From the NCBI RefSeq assembly GCF_036287215.1, contig NZ_CP142860.1:124001-188000 (forward strand): a stretch of 64,000 nt of DNA, given 5' to 3'. Position 1 is the stretch's first letter. Each line of letters begins with the position of its first letter. The notes beneath the pieces are model-generated. The model saw nothing but the letters and a program-made list of their open reading frames with translations. It made no database searches and was not told the DNA's origin. The DNA is from Caproiciproducens sp. CPB-2 (GTDB lineage Bacteria; Bacillota; Clostridia; Oscillospirales; Acutalibacteraceae). Both the position numbers and the translations under genes were made by a program. Below, piece after piece: positions 35,266 to 44,500 of this stretch.

Positions 35266-35522
35266 TGAACCTGCCACCTCCGAAATTGCCCACAGTTATT
35301 AGAAGTTATTGTACCATAAAACCCACATGGAATCAAGAATTTTTAGACAAAAACACGGACTTTCCGCACCACGCGGGCATAATTCGAATAAGGCTCAAAA
35401 AACGGGTTTTTGACCCATTTTGGATAGAACTCGGATAGAACTACTGAAATTCTATCCTCCACGAACACAAAATTTGTTTCGCCGCTTGCCTGTTGACAAA
35501 TCTAAGAAAGCGAGTGAGGCAA
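35266..35522. promoter_or_regulatory. Element-end region with direct and inverted repeats
   Basis: GGATAGAACT occurs twice in tandem (35,422-35,431 and 35,433-35,442), followed by the inverted copy TTCTATCC (35,450-35,457). Such short repeats near an element end are often accessory sites for integrase or excisionase. The region also carries the leader of the first HTH gene; no gene is seen in it. Confidence 0.45.
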
Positions 35523-36101
35523 ATGAACTACAACGAATTTATCCGTTCCGAAAGTGAACGCTACCCGGAGTATATGACCCAAAAAGAGATGGCGGCAATG
35601 CTGACTATCTGCAAATCTAAAGTCTATGACCTTCAAAGATGTGGGCAAATCCCTTTTGAATATGACATCACAGCCAAGGGGCGGCAACAGCAAATCAAAA
35701 CCACCGACATTCTGCGCTATCAATATGAGCTGATATGCTTCAATGAAATCGACAGTGACTTTACCGATATGTTACGCAGCTACTTTGAAAAGCGATTAAA
35801 AGAATACCCGAAACTGTTAATAACAGCCGATATTCAGCGGTTTACGGGTTATGTAAAAACCACGGTCAACAACTGGATAGAACGTAATTTGCTCAAAGCC
35901 CTTTGCTACCAAAATCAGCGAATTAAGTCGCCGCAGCTTGGCAAAGGAACTTTAATCACCAAAGAGGCGTTTATTGATTTTCTCACAAGCCCATATTATC
36001 GGAACATTTCCCGAAAATCCACCTTACATAAAGGGCAAGCACAGGACTACCAAAAGCTCTTTATGTCCTTCTTGGAAAAGCGGGGTGTTCCCAATGGCTG
36101 A
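35523..36101 (+). CDS. HTH (excisionase-like) DNA-binding protein 1
   Basis: This 192-residue protein has two similar helix-turn-helix halves, EYMTQKEMAAMLTICKSKVY at the start and LLITADIQRFTGYVKTTVNN in the middle, resembling excisionase/MerR-like DNA-binding folds. The ATG at 35,523 has GTGAGG upstream; a TTG ten codons earlier is possible. Its stop overlaps the start of a protein with the same two-part plan. Position at the element end suggests a recombination-directionality or control role. Confidence 0.65.
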   Translation: MNYNEFIRSESERYPEYMTQKEMAAMLTICKSKVYDLQRCGQIPFEYDITAKGRQQQIKTTDILRYQYELICFNEIDSDFTDMLRSYFEKRLKEYPKLLITADIQRFTGYVKTTVNNWIERNLLKALCYQNQRIKSPQLGKGTLITKEAFIDFLTSPYYRNISRKSTLHKGQAQDYQKLFMSFLEKRGVPNG

Positions 36102-36642
36102 TTATAGTTTTCTGTTGAACAACTACCCCGAAACTGTAACCAAAGACCAATTTTATCGGATATGCCACATCAGCAAAAAGACGGCAAAGTATTATCTTGA
36201 TAACGGATTTATCCCATGCATCTCTTCAAAGAAAAAGACACGCCGCTATAAAATCAGAACCCAAGACATCGTTTCGTTTTTGGAAAACAGGGATGCTAAC
36301 CCCTCAAAATATTATTTGCCAAAGCATTTTGACAATCCGTTTTTGCCGGGGGAGCAACGGCAACATAAGAAAATGCCGCGCAATGGGCGCTATCAAGATT
36401 GCTATAAACTAAAGAGACTTGCTGAGGTTAAGGATTATCAACGCTATCTTGGACAACAATTCGCTGAGTATCCCGATATGATGACTGCGCAACAGCTACG
36501 GCAGATTACAGGACATTCTATTGCCGTAATCCTTTCATGGTGTAAGGATGAAAAGGTAAAGCACATCTATCACCGCAGTACATATCTCATACAGAAAAAA
36601 AGTGCCATTGATTATTTGTATGAGCGTGAATTGCAGAATTGA
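36094..36642 (+). CDS. HTH (excisionase-like) DNA-binding protein 2
   Basis: This 182-residue protein is related in layout to its upstream neighbour. It has an N-terminal HTH (ETVTKDQFYRICHISKKTAK then YYLDNGFIPC) and a second HTH-like half (DMMTAQQLRQITGHSIAVIL). It begins at an ATG inside the last codons of the previous gene (ATGGCTGA), so the two proteins are made together and may form a complex. A terminator follows at 36,649. Confidence 0.65.
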   Translation: MADYSFLLNNYPETVTKDQFYRICHISKKTAKYYLDNGFIPCISSKKKTRRYKIRTQDIVSFLENRDANPSKYYLPKHFDNPFLPGEQRQHKKMPRNGRYQDCYKLKRLAEVKDYQRYLGQQFAEYPDMMTAQQLRQITGHSIAVILSWCKDEKVKHIYHRSTYLIQKKSAIDYLYERELQN

Positions 36643-36648
36643 GGATAT

Positions 36649-36684
36649 AGCCGTTTGCCACATAAAAGGCAGGCGGCTTTTTTC
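36649..36684 (+). terminator. Intrinsic terminator
   Basis: AGCCG-ttt-GCC pairs with GGC-ag-CGGCT around an 8-nt loop, followed by a T-rich run TTTTTTC, just after the second HTH gene. Confidence 0.65.
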
Positions 36685-36765
36685 TTCACCTATCATTCGC
36701 ACCTTTGCGGCTTTCTGCCTCCCAAAGTAAAATTGTAATATCTTAAACCGAAGGAGGTGCATAGC

Positions 36766-36954
36766 ATGGACAAAGAGAAACTGTTGACGGCTTTGAATGC
36801 CATTCAAAACGGTGACAAAGAGGCGGGAGCGTATCACGATGAGCTTGAAACGCTCATTACCCTCGTCATCAACGCAAAGGACGCGGACATTGCTGCCGCA
36901 TGGGAAGACTTTCATACGGACACCGATACGGAAGCCGCAGATAAAGCTGAATAG
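36766..36954 (+). CDS. Small acidic element protein, function unknown
   Basis: This 62-residue protein (MDKEKLLTALNAIQNGDKEA at its start) is rich in Asp/Glu and probably helical. It starts behind GGAGGTG and is followed by a terminator hairpin, so it is likely expressed as its own unit. No family is recognised. Confidence 0.6.
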   Translation: MDKEKLLTALNAIQNGDKEAGAYHDELETLITLVINAKDADIAAAWEDFHTDTDTEAADKAE

Positions 36955-36969
36955 TACATATCCGCAGGG

Positions 36970-37011
36970 AGCCGATTGCTTTTGACGCTGTTCAAAGCAA
37001 TCGGCTTTTTG
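36970..37011 (+). terminator. Intrinsic terminator
   Basis: A 13-bp perfect stem (AGCCGATTGCTTT with AAAGCAATCGGCT), an 11-nt loop and TTTTTG lie after the 62-residue protein gene. Confidence 0.85.
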
Positions 37012-37035
37012 TATTTCCTCCCGGAAATGCGTACA

Positions 37036-37070
37036 TAGCCGTTTTCGCCCGCTTCAGGGCGAGGCGGCTA
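37036..37070 (+). promoter_or_regulatory. Leader hairpin upstream of parA
   Basis: TAGCCG-tttt-CGCCC pairs with GGGCG-agg-CGGCTA, 27 bp before the parA start and without a T-run. A similar TACATAGCCG..CGGCTA hairpin stands before the TOPRIM gene (56,680-56,709). Confidence 0.5.
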
Positions 37071-37096
37071 AATCCCATGAAAGGAGGAAAACCGCA

Positions 37097-37912
37097 ATGT
37101 CAAACGGCAAAGTCATAGCGATATGCAACCAGAAAGGCGGCGTCACCAAGACCACGACCACGGCAAACCTCGGCATTGGGCTTGCCATGCAAGGGAAAAA
37201 GGTGCTTCTTGTGGACGCAGACCCACAGGGCGATTTAACTACCGCCCTCGGCTGGCCCGACAACGACAGCCTGCCTGTTACGCTCACCACAGTCATGGAT
37301 AACATTATCCATGAAAGGGATTTTGACCCTTTTGAGGGGATTCTGCACCATGATGAGGGCGTTGACCTGCTGCCGTCCAATATCGAACTTTCCGGCATGG
37401 AAATGACCCTTGTAACCGCCATGAGCCGCGAAATCACTTTGCGAGAGTATCTGAACCGTGTCAGGCACCAGTACGACTATGTGATTATCGACTGTATGCC
37501 GAGCCTGGGTATGATTACGATCAATGCCTTAGCCGCCGCTAACAGTGTAATTGTTCCAGTGCAGGCGCAGTATCTCCCCGCCAAGGGCATGACGCAGCTT
37601 ATGAAAACCATCGGCAAGGTGAAAAAGTTAAATCCCGCACTAAAAGTAGACGGGATTTTGCTCACCCTTGCCGATATGCGCACCAACCTTGCACGGCTGA
37701 CGGCTGAAACCATACAGCGACAGTATGGAGGCGTTCTGAAAATCTATAAAACGCAGATTCCCATCGCTGTAAAGGCCGCCGAAACAAGCACCACGGGAAA
37801 GAGCATTTTCGCCTATGACAAAGGGAGCAAGGTGGCACAGGCGTATGCCGATTTCACAAAGGAGGTGCTTGCAGATGGCGCAAAAACTAAGTCTAAATCT
37901 GCCGTCCGCTGA
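37097..37912 (+). CDS. parA: ParA-family ATPase
   Basis: This 271-residue Soj/ParA-type partition ATPase has the deviant Walker A KGGVTKTTT with the signature Lys, where the usual Gly before the second Lys is Thr. Switch residues DADPQGDLT and the Walker B-like YDYVIIDCMPSLG are present. With ParB it likely keeps the excised circular element or controls element genes. The start has GGAGG. It overlaps parB by 38 bp. Confidence 0.9.
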   Translation: MSNGKVIAICNQKGGVTKTTTTANLGIGLAMQGKKVLLVDADPQGDLTTALGWPDNDSLPVTLTTVMDNIIHERDFDPFEGILHHDEGVDLLPSNIELSGMEMTLVTAMSREITLREYLNRVRHQYDYVIIDCMPSLGMITINALAAANSVIVPVQAQYLPAKGMTQLMKTIGKVKKLNPALKVDGILLTLADMRTNLARLTAETIQRQYGGVLKIYKTQIPIAVKAAETSTTGKSIFAYDKGSKVAQAYADFTKEVLADGAKTKSKSAVR

Positions 37913-38807
37913 CGACCTCTTTTCTTCCCAAGAGGAACGGGAGGACGCACAGAGAGAAAAAGTGGTAGACCTGCCCATTTCTGAAATCGACGATTTCCCC
38001 GACCACCCATATCCCGTTGAAATGGACGAGGAAATGCAGAATACCGTTGAGAGCGTGAAAGCCTATGGCGTTCACACCCCGGCGCTTGTCCGGCCAAAAG
38101 AGGACGGGCGGTATGAGATGGTCAGCGGACACCGCCGTAAAATGGCAAGTACGCTTGCAGGACTTGACACTATGCCCTGTATTGTGCGTCAGATGAGCCA
38201 TGATGAAGCTACCATCATCATGGTAGACAGCAATTTGCAGCGTGAAAAAATACCGCCAAGCTCAAAAGCAAAGGCGTATAAAATGAAGCTGGAAGCCATG
38301 AAACGGCAGGGACAGCGCACAGATTTAACTTCTACACCACTGGAGCAGAAGTTGGATAGGAAGTATTCTGTTGAGATTGTTGGTGAAAAAAGTGGCGATA
38401 GCCGTGAACAAGTACGCCGTTATATTCGCCTAACGGAGCTAATTCCTGAAATTCTCAAGATGGTGGATACTGGCAAAATCGCTATGCGCCCTGCCGTGGA
38501 GCTATCCTATTTACCCGCCGAACAACAAAAATCCCTGCTTGACACTATGGAAGCTGAGGACTGCACCCCTTCCCACGCTCAATCAATAAAGCTGCGGCAG
38601 TTTTCGCAGGAGGGGCGGCTCGATGAAAATGTTGTTCTTTCCATCATGCAGGAGGAAAAACCCAACCAAAAGGAACAATTCAAGATACCACGAGAAAAAA
38701 TCAGCCGATTCTTTGCACCGGGGACGCCCACGCAGAAAATTGAGGATACCATCATCAAGGCTCTGGAGCTTTGGAAACAGCGTGAACGCAACCGCGACAC
38801 ACGATAG
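37875..38807 (+). CDS. parB: ParB-family partition protein
   Basis: The N-terminal ParB/Srx domain contains LPISEIDDFPDHPYPV, the CTPase-type motif SGHRRKMAS and the MVDSNLQREKIPPSSKA region; a helix-turn-helix segment follows (SGDSREQVRRYIRLTELIPE). The length of 310 residues is normal. The ATG at 37,875 lies inside parA behind GGAGGTG, giving coupled translation with the ATPase. It probably binds a centromere-like site on the element, not identified here. Confidence 0.9.
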   Translation: MAQKLSLNLPSADDLFSSQEEREDAQREKVVDLPISEIDDFPDHPYPVEMDEEMQNTVESVKAYGVHTPALVRPKEDGRYEMVSGHRRKMASTLAGLDTMPCIVRQMSHDEATIIMVDSNLQREKIPPSSKAKAYKMKLEAMKRQGQRTDLTSTPLEQKLDRKYSVEIVGEKSGDSREQVRRYIRLTELIPEILKMVDTGKIAMRPAVELSYLPAEQQKSLLDTMEAEDCTPSHAQSIKLRQFSQEGRLDENVVLSIMQEEKPNQKEQFKIPREKISRFFAPGTPTQKIEDTIIKALELWKQRERNRDTR

Positions 38808-38905
38808 GCTGCTGTTGTCAAGGGGGCAGTCTGCCCTTTTCCCATGCCATCTGCGGGTTTTGCGCTGTTCCCCCTCTCACACTCTCCCCCTTAAAACCTG
38901 CTGTA

Positions 38906-39080
38906 CCAGCCGAAAAAGAAAGATACTGTCCACAGGAGCTGAAAAGTACAGGGATGGAGCATGAAAAAAGCAAGTGCTTTTGCGAATCACGACATGGCTG
39001 TTTGCCGACTGGCTGTTTACAGAAAAATGAGGGAATGGGTGTTGGTGAGCAGGCCACGCCCCTTTTTCTTTTTCGGCTGG
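38906..39080. repeat. Non-coding block bounded by a 16-bp inverted repeat
   Basis: The gap between parB and the next gene (38,808-39,116) holds no supportable gene. It contains a perfect 16-bp inverted repeat, CCAGCCGAAAAAGAAA (38,906-38,921) and its complement (39,065-39,080), enclosing 143 bp. TGGCTGTTT repeats twice inside. It could be a partition site, a small element or a folded RNA. Confidence 0.5.
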
Positions 39081-39116
39081 TAACAAATATCGAATCAAAT
39101 AAAGGAGTGTATTTTT

Positions 39117-40235
39117 ATGGATAACAGAACATTTGCGAAGGATCTGTACAAATTCCTAAAGGACAATGATTCTCTCGGCCATTTTGGGGACATCCCGGCG
39201 GAGGACGGTATTTCGGAGTTGGAGGAATACCTGTCCGACCTTGATATGGTTAAAGAAACCATCAAGGATATTGAGGAAATCGCAGACTCCTTTGACGATC
39301 ATGATGTTTACGTTACCGAGGTCAAGCCGCTTCTGAAAGGGCTGCGAACGGTGCAGGAGAAGCTGGAGGCTGAACAAAGCAAGCGCATGGTGGCCGATAC
39401 CGGCTATGAGGTCAAGCAGTCAATCCAAATCGGGAATCAGGAGATTCTGATGGCTGAGAACCTCAAAGCGGAGGACGGCAATTTCTATATGAAAGCCGAA
39501 TACACCGAAAATGGCTTGATTGGCGAGTATTCTCAGGTCGCCGTTGACTCCGACTACCTTGAAATTATGCGGGAGTTTACCAAGAGCCTGCACGGGCAGA
39601 TCGAAAAGGTCGCTTCCGAAATCGGCAAAGCGGCGTATCAGTCCGAGCCGATTACCGCCAAAGAGTGCCACCCCAACGATTACAGCCAGAGCATTGTCGG
39701 CAAGGTGGTGGCAATCAAAGCCGAGGCTCTGCGCCCGGAATACAGACGCGGGGATAGGCAGCTTATTTTGGTGGACGGCGGCAACGGCGCGAACGCAAAT
39801 GCGCGCGGAAACGCCGTTTTCTGCACCCATCTGAACGATGGCAGCCGCACTCGCTTTGAACGCTATGATGTGCAGGGCGAAATGAAGGAGCTGCCCGCAT
39901 GGGCGGCGGCGCGTCTGGATGCCATCAACGCTGAGCGTGAGGCAGCGAGGCACCCTATTCCCAAATCCGCGCCGCAGGAAACGGTCGCCGGATATACGAT
40001 TACCGAGCGCGTAAATGTCGGCAAAAAGACTTTTGTGCTGGGCCATAATCCTAAAGCTGTTTCGCCCTTTGTCACCTGGCAGCAGCTTGAGGGGCGCTCC
40101 GGGTACGACTTAGGGCATTATTTTTCTGACCGCGACAGGGCGCTGGCCGATTTGCACACCCGCGCTGACAGCGAGCGAGAGGCCACATCGCCTGTCAAAG
40201 CCCGAAATCCGAAAAATCGGGATGACGCGAGATAA
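39117..40235 (+). CDS. Conserved element protein, function unknown (372 aa)
   Basis: The first about 100 residues are acidic and helical (EYLSDLDMVKETIKDIEEIA). The middle is a mixed region (SIQIGNQEILMAENL, HPNDYSQSIVGKVVAIKAEA), and the C-terminal part contains YTITERVNVGKKTFVLGHNP followed by VTWQQL, a module that recurs in large element proteins. There is no catalytic motif, signal peptide or membrane span. The start has AAAGGAG. It begins a run of four accessory genes leading into the methylase-helicase. Confidence 0.7.
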   Translation: MDNRTFAKDLYKFLKDNDSLGHFGDIPAEDGISELEEYLSDLDMVKETIKDIEEIADSFDDHDVYVTEVKPLLKGLRTVQEKLEAEQSKRMVADTGYEVKQSIQIGNQEILMAENLKAEDGNFYMKAEYTENGLIGEYSQVAVDSDYLEIMREFTKSLHGQIEKVASEIGKAAYQSEPITAKECHPNDYSQSIVGKVVAIKAEALRPEYRRGDRQLILVDGGNGANANARGNAVFCTHLNDGSRTRFERYDVQGEMKELPAWAAARLDAINAEREAARHPIPKSAPQETVAGYTITERVNVGKKTFVLGHNPKAVSPFVTWQQLEGRSGYDLGHYFSDRDRALADLHTRADSEREATSPVKARNPKNRDDAR

Positions 40236-40248
40236 GGGGGAGAATGAA

Positions 40249-40971
40249 ATGCCATACGAGTTATTACCCTCACAAGAGGATAATCTGCTGTTTTTCCATC
40301 TGGAGGGCGAGGCCGCCGAGCGTTACGGCTCTGTCGGCTATCTCCGGGCAGATTTCGGCAGGAATGGGCGTGAGTTTTGGACGACATGGTTTGACCAGCA
40401 GCCCCATTTGAAAACGCCTGCGTTCAAGAACGAGTTTGATGAGATTATCAATTCTCTGCGCGATGATGGGCAAAAACCGCCCTTTGCCAGCCGGGACAAT
40501 TTGACGGCGTTCTGTGCCGCCACCCCCGGCAAGGAATTGACCACGCGCGGCAGCGGCTACATGGTACGAACGCTAGACTTTTCCTATTATGTCCGCTGCC
40601 TGCCCCGCCCCGGCGATTATGATATATACGCTTTTGTCTTCGACAATCGCTACCTCCTGCCCGAGCTGGCGGGCAAGCATGATTTACCCGATGCCTGTTA
40701 CAGCGTCCTGCCCTCCACCGGGGAACTGATTTCCATATCCCGATATAAAAAGGGATATGCCCGCTGCGACGGATCAAAGCCCAACCCGGAGGAAAACCGC
40801 CTGTTCGCGGACACATCCAATAAAATCTTTGGCGTTACGCGGGCGCAGGAGGCAGCCATGCTTGCCGGGAGTATGTTCGGTTGGGACGTTCCCGCCGCAA
40901 AGCCGTGGAAATACGACAAGGACGGCAACCCCCGGCCTCTGCCGCCAAAGAAAAATGAGCCGGAGCGATGA
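40249..40971 (+). CDS. Conserved element protein, function unknown (240 aa)
   Basis: This 240-residue soluble protein has motifs MPYELLPSQEDNLLFFHLEG, YGSVGYLRADFG and the C-terminal LAGSMFGWDVPAAKPWKYD. It starts behind GGGGGAG and ends overlapping a possible start of the next gene (ATGA). I do not recognise a domain. Its fixed place next to ParB and the methylase-helicase suggests a conserved accessory role in element biology. Confidence 0.7.
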   Translation: MPYELLPSQEDNLLFFHLEGEAAERYGSVGYLRADFGRNGREFWTTWFDQQPHLKTPAFKNEFDEIINSLRDDGQKPPFASRDNLTAFCAATPGKELTTRGSGYMVRTLDFSYYVRCLPRPGDYDIYAFVFDNRYLLPELAGKHDLPDACYSVLPSTGELISISRYKKGYARCDGSKPNPEENRLFADTSNKIFGVTRAQEAAMLAGSMFGWDVPAAKPWKYDKDGNPRPLPPKKNEPER

Positions 40972-41033
40972 GAAAAAACGATTTGCCGGAATACCGGCTA
41001 TTTTATTCAACCTTAGAAAGTGAGGGAAATTCA

Positions 41034-41546
41034 ATGACACAGGCAGACAGATTTACGAAGCTGGCCGCATTGACCAAGGGATCGCACAACAATGATCCCG
41101 CGTCTTATCATGCGGCCTTTTATTTGCTCTCCCATGACCCGGAGCTGTATGCGACAGCCTGCCGGTATATCTCGGTGGACGGTATCAACTTCATCGGGAT
41201 GAAGCGGGCGATTCGTGATTTTGATGATCGCACCCGTCAGGTTGTGGACATTGCCCACAACCTCTTTTCGTGGCAAAGTCCGTGCAAGGTCACACCCTTT
41301 CATATCTCGCGGCTTGGCTATCCCTATATGGAGCTGGTCTGCAATGCCTGCTATATTGCAGCCGGGGAATATCGGGTGGTGGTTGAGCCAGGAAAGGCGG
41401 AAATCACGCTGGATGACCGCCATTATCAGGAGAGCAGACGTGTCTATCAGCAGTTTGAGCAGATGGAACACGCTGTTGCTGCGGATATAGCACAGGGCAG
41501 AACCGCCCCGCCGAAGGCAAGGCCGTCCAAAAGCTACGAGCGGTAA
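41034..41546 (+). CDS. Conserved element protein, function unknown (170 aa)
   Basis: The sequence includes SYHAAFYLLSHDPELYATAC, FIGMKRAIRDFDDRTRQVVD and HNLFSWQ, a compact helical protein seen in related elements. The ATG at 41,034 follows GAGGGAAATTCA; an alternative ATG at 40,968 overlaps the previous stop and is also plausible. It ends 24 bp before the methylase-helicase, which starts after AAAGGAGG. Confidence 0.68.
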   Translation: MTQADRFTKLAALTKGSHNNDPASYHAAFYLLSHDPELYATACRYISVDGINFIGMKRAIRDFDDRTRQVVDIAHNLFSWQSPCKVTPFHISRLGYPYMELVCNACYIAAGEYRVVVEPGKAEITLDDRHYQESRRVYQQFEQMEHAVAADIAQGRTAPPKARPSKSYER

Positions 41547-41570
41547 AACAATCGAAAGGAGGCGTGACCG

Positions 41571-44500
41571 ATGGCGTCTAAATATCAGTTAATCACCGGC
41601 CTATATGAATCTACCGTACAAGCCGTAACGAATACCCCCGCCGCGTGGACGGCGTTCCTGCATTCGTCCTGCCGGAACTACAAATGCCGCTTTGACGAGC
41701 AAATCCTGATTTACGCCCAGCGCCCCGACGCCACCGCCGTCCTTGAAATTGAAAAGTGGAACAAGCAGTTTGGCAGATGGGTGAACAAAGGGGCAAAAGG
41801 CATTGCGGTTTTCGATGACGAACACAACGGCAGTTACAGACTCAAGCACTACTTTGATATTGCCGATACCCACGAAAGCCGCTTTGCCCGCCCCGTTCCC
41901 ATTTGGCGTATGGAATCACGGTATGAAGCAGAGGTCATTGAGGGCTTGGAAAACTCCTTCGGCGAGTTGGCGGACAAATCCACCCTTGCCAACGCCCTCA
42001 TTTCGGCGGCGCACAACGCCGTGGACGACAACCTTTCCGACTATCTGAATGAACTCATGGATTGCCGGGAGGACAGCTTTCTGGAAGAACTGGACGAGCT
42101 GAATGTCGAGGTGGAATACCGAACCGCCCTGCAAAACAGCGTGGCATATATGCTTCTTACCCGCTGCGGAATCGACGCGGAAGAATACCTTGATTTTGAG
42201 GATTTCCGATATATCTCCGACTTCAATACCCGTAGTGCCGTCAATGCCCTCGGCACGGCGGCGAGCGATATTTCGGAAACCTGCCTGCGGGAGATTTCGG
42301 CTACCGTAATCAGTCTGCAACGGATTGAACGTCAGAATAACACCCGGACACGGGCTTTACAGTCTGAAAATTTGCAGGATGTGGAGCGCGAATTGCCAGC
42401 GGGCGCTGCCCGCCAAAATCGCACAGTTGCAAACGAAAGGCAATCCGGCGAAAATAGAATTGAAAAATCAACCACGGAAAGGAGTTTTGAAGATGGAAGA
42501 ACTGACATATCGGATGGAAGGAGATTATCAAGTACCCAATCTTCTGCCCCCGGAGGAAGACACTCCGATAGTCCTTGGCAAGTACGCATTGGCAAGAAAG
42601 AAATTTCTCAAACAGAACCGCAGAATCCTGTTCACGAACCTGCTGACGGCGGGAACGCTCAATCAGCATTTGATGGAGATCGAGCAGACGGCCAACGAGC
42701 GCATGGAGCTTCTGACCCGGCAGATGGCGCAGACCGAGGGCGTGACGGAGGAACTGAAAGCCAGCGACCAGATGAAATGGGTCGGCTTGATGAACAACAT
42801 CCGGCAGGCAGCGGAGGAAACGATACTGAACGACCTGATATACGCATAAAGCCCCTGCCAGATGAATATCAGCAGCTTACCCTTATGTTTGGAGAAGCGG
42901 AGGAAACGGCGAAAGCCCCCTCCGCTTTTTCTATTTCCCAGCAGATGATCGACGAGGTGCTGACCAGCGGCGGCAACGAGGAAAATAGCCCTCTCCGTAT
43001 TGTGTCCTATTTCAAGAAAGACCACAGCACAGCCGAAAACGCCGCTTTTTTGCGGAGCGAATACGGCAAGGGCGGCAAGGGCTTCATTTTCGGCGGGAAT
43101 CATGTGTCCGTTTGGTGGCGTGAAAACGGCATCCGCATTGCCGTGGGCGATACAGCGCTGAACACCGCAGACACTTCCCTTATCACATGGGAGCAGGCCG
43201 TAGCCCGAATCCGCGAGCTTTTGGACATGGGGCGGTATATGTCCCAAAGCGAACTTGATAAAGCGGACGGTATCGAAATCAAGGCGATAGCCGACCACCT
43301 GTGGTATCTGCACCAAGACCTTGCCGACGGGCTTGAATTTTCCTTTATGGACAAGGAAATCTTCAAATGCGGTTTTCCAGACAGCACGGTGCGCATTGCG
43401 GAGATTTTGGCGCAGCCGACAGAACGGCAGGATATTATCGACGGACTGGCCGAGTTTGCCGCCGCCTATGAACAAGACCGCTCCCTGCTCCGCTTTCATC
43501 TTTCCGCTCATCATCCGCAAAGGATTTTAGGCTATCTTGAGGATTTGCAGCGGGAACCCCTCGTCTTTACTGCCGATGAATCCGTTTCCACGGCACGTCC
43601 GGGCTTTATCACTCAGGACGAGATTGACCGGGTGCTTTGCGGCGGCGGGAACGTACAGCACGGTAAATTCCGAATTTATTCCTATTTCCTGTACAGCCAT
43701 ACCGCCAAAGAAAAAGCTGATTTTCTAAAAAATGAATTTGGCACGGGTGGTTTTGGTCGCACAGGCTTTAACGAGTGGTACGACAGCAAGGGCATTGCGT
43801 ACAGCCGTGAAAACAACCATATGCCCTACGACAAGGTGATTTTGCCGTGGCCGAAGGTGGCAAGGCGCATTGATGAGCTTATCGCAGACGGGCGGTATAT
43901 GACCGAGCGTGAGCTTGCTTATCTGCCCGAATACGAGAAACAGGAATTGGCCAGGGGTATTGTCGGCTTCTATCCCTATCAGCCGGAGGATCTGCCCCGC
44001 CCGTTTCCTCACGGCACGGATTTTGCGGAAGCCGTAAAAATCGTCCGCCCTCAGCTTGACGAGCCGGAGCGTGTTGCGGAAATCCTCTCCCAGATGGCGG
44101 TGATACTGGACAACACCGCAGATTTTGACCGCCGCTATCCGTCCATGCAAAAAGCCTTTGGGGATTTGACCGCCTACCAAAACGGCACATTTACGCTGTT
44201 CCCAAAGGATAAACCAGCCGCAAAAGAAACGGCAAAGCCCACCCCTGCGTCTATCCCGAAAGAGCCTCCCGCCGTCCCTGCCGATGAAGCCGCCGAGTAT
44301 GACCTTCAGCTTGGAGCAGCTGTCTGGCTTGGGCTTGACGAGTACGAGATTTTCTCCTTTGACGATGCCGCCGTGGTGCTGCGGGACATGAAGTTTCCGC
44401 TGTTCACAAGGGATATGCCGAGGGAGGAATTTGACCGCAAACTGCGGGAAAACCGCTTAAGCGACGGCCTTATCAAGACCGCTGCGGGTGTACAGGAACC

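Noticed and set aside
35148..35336. Protein frame across the tRNA fragment, or a full tRNA gene here
   Set aside because: The sequence is a tRNA-Ser 3' half; the 5' half cannot pair, so it is neither a protein gene nor a functional tRNA.
42493..42849. TnpV as evidence for an insertion sequence
   Set aside because: No transposase, terminal repeats or target duplication are seen; TnpV is a conserved passenger protein of conjugative elements.
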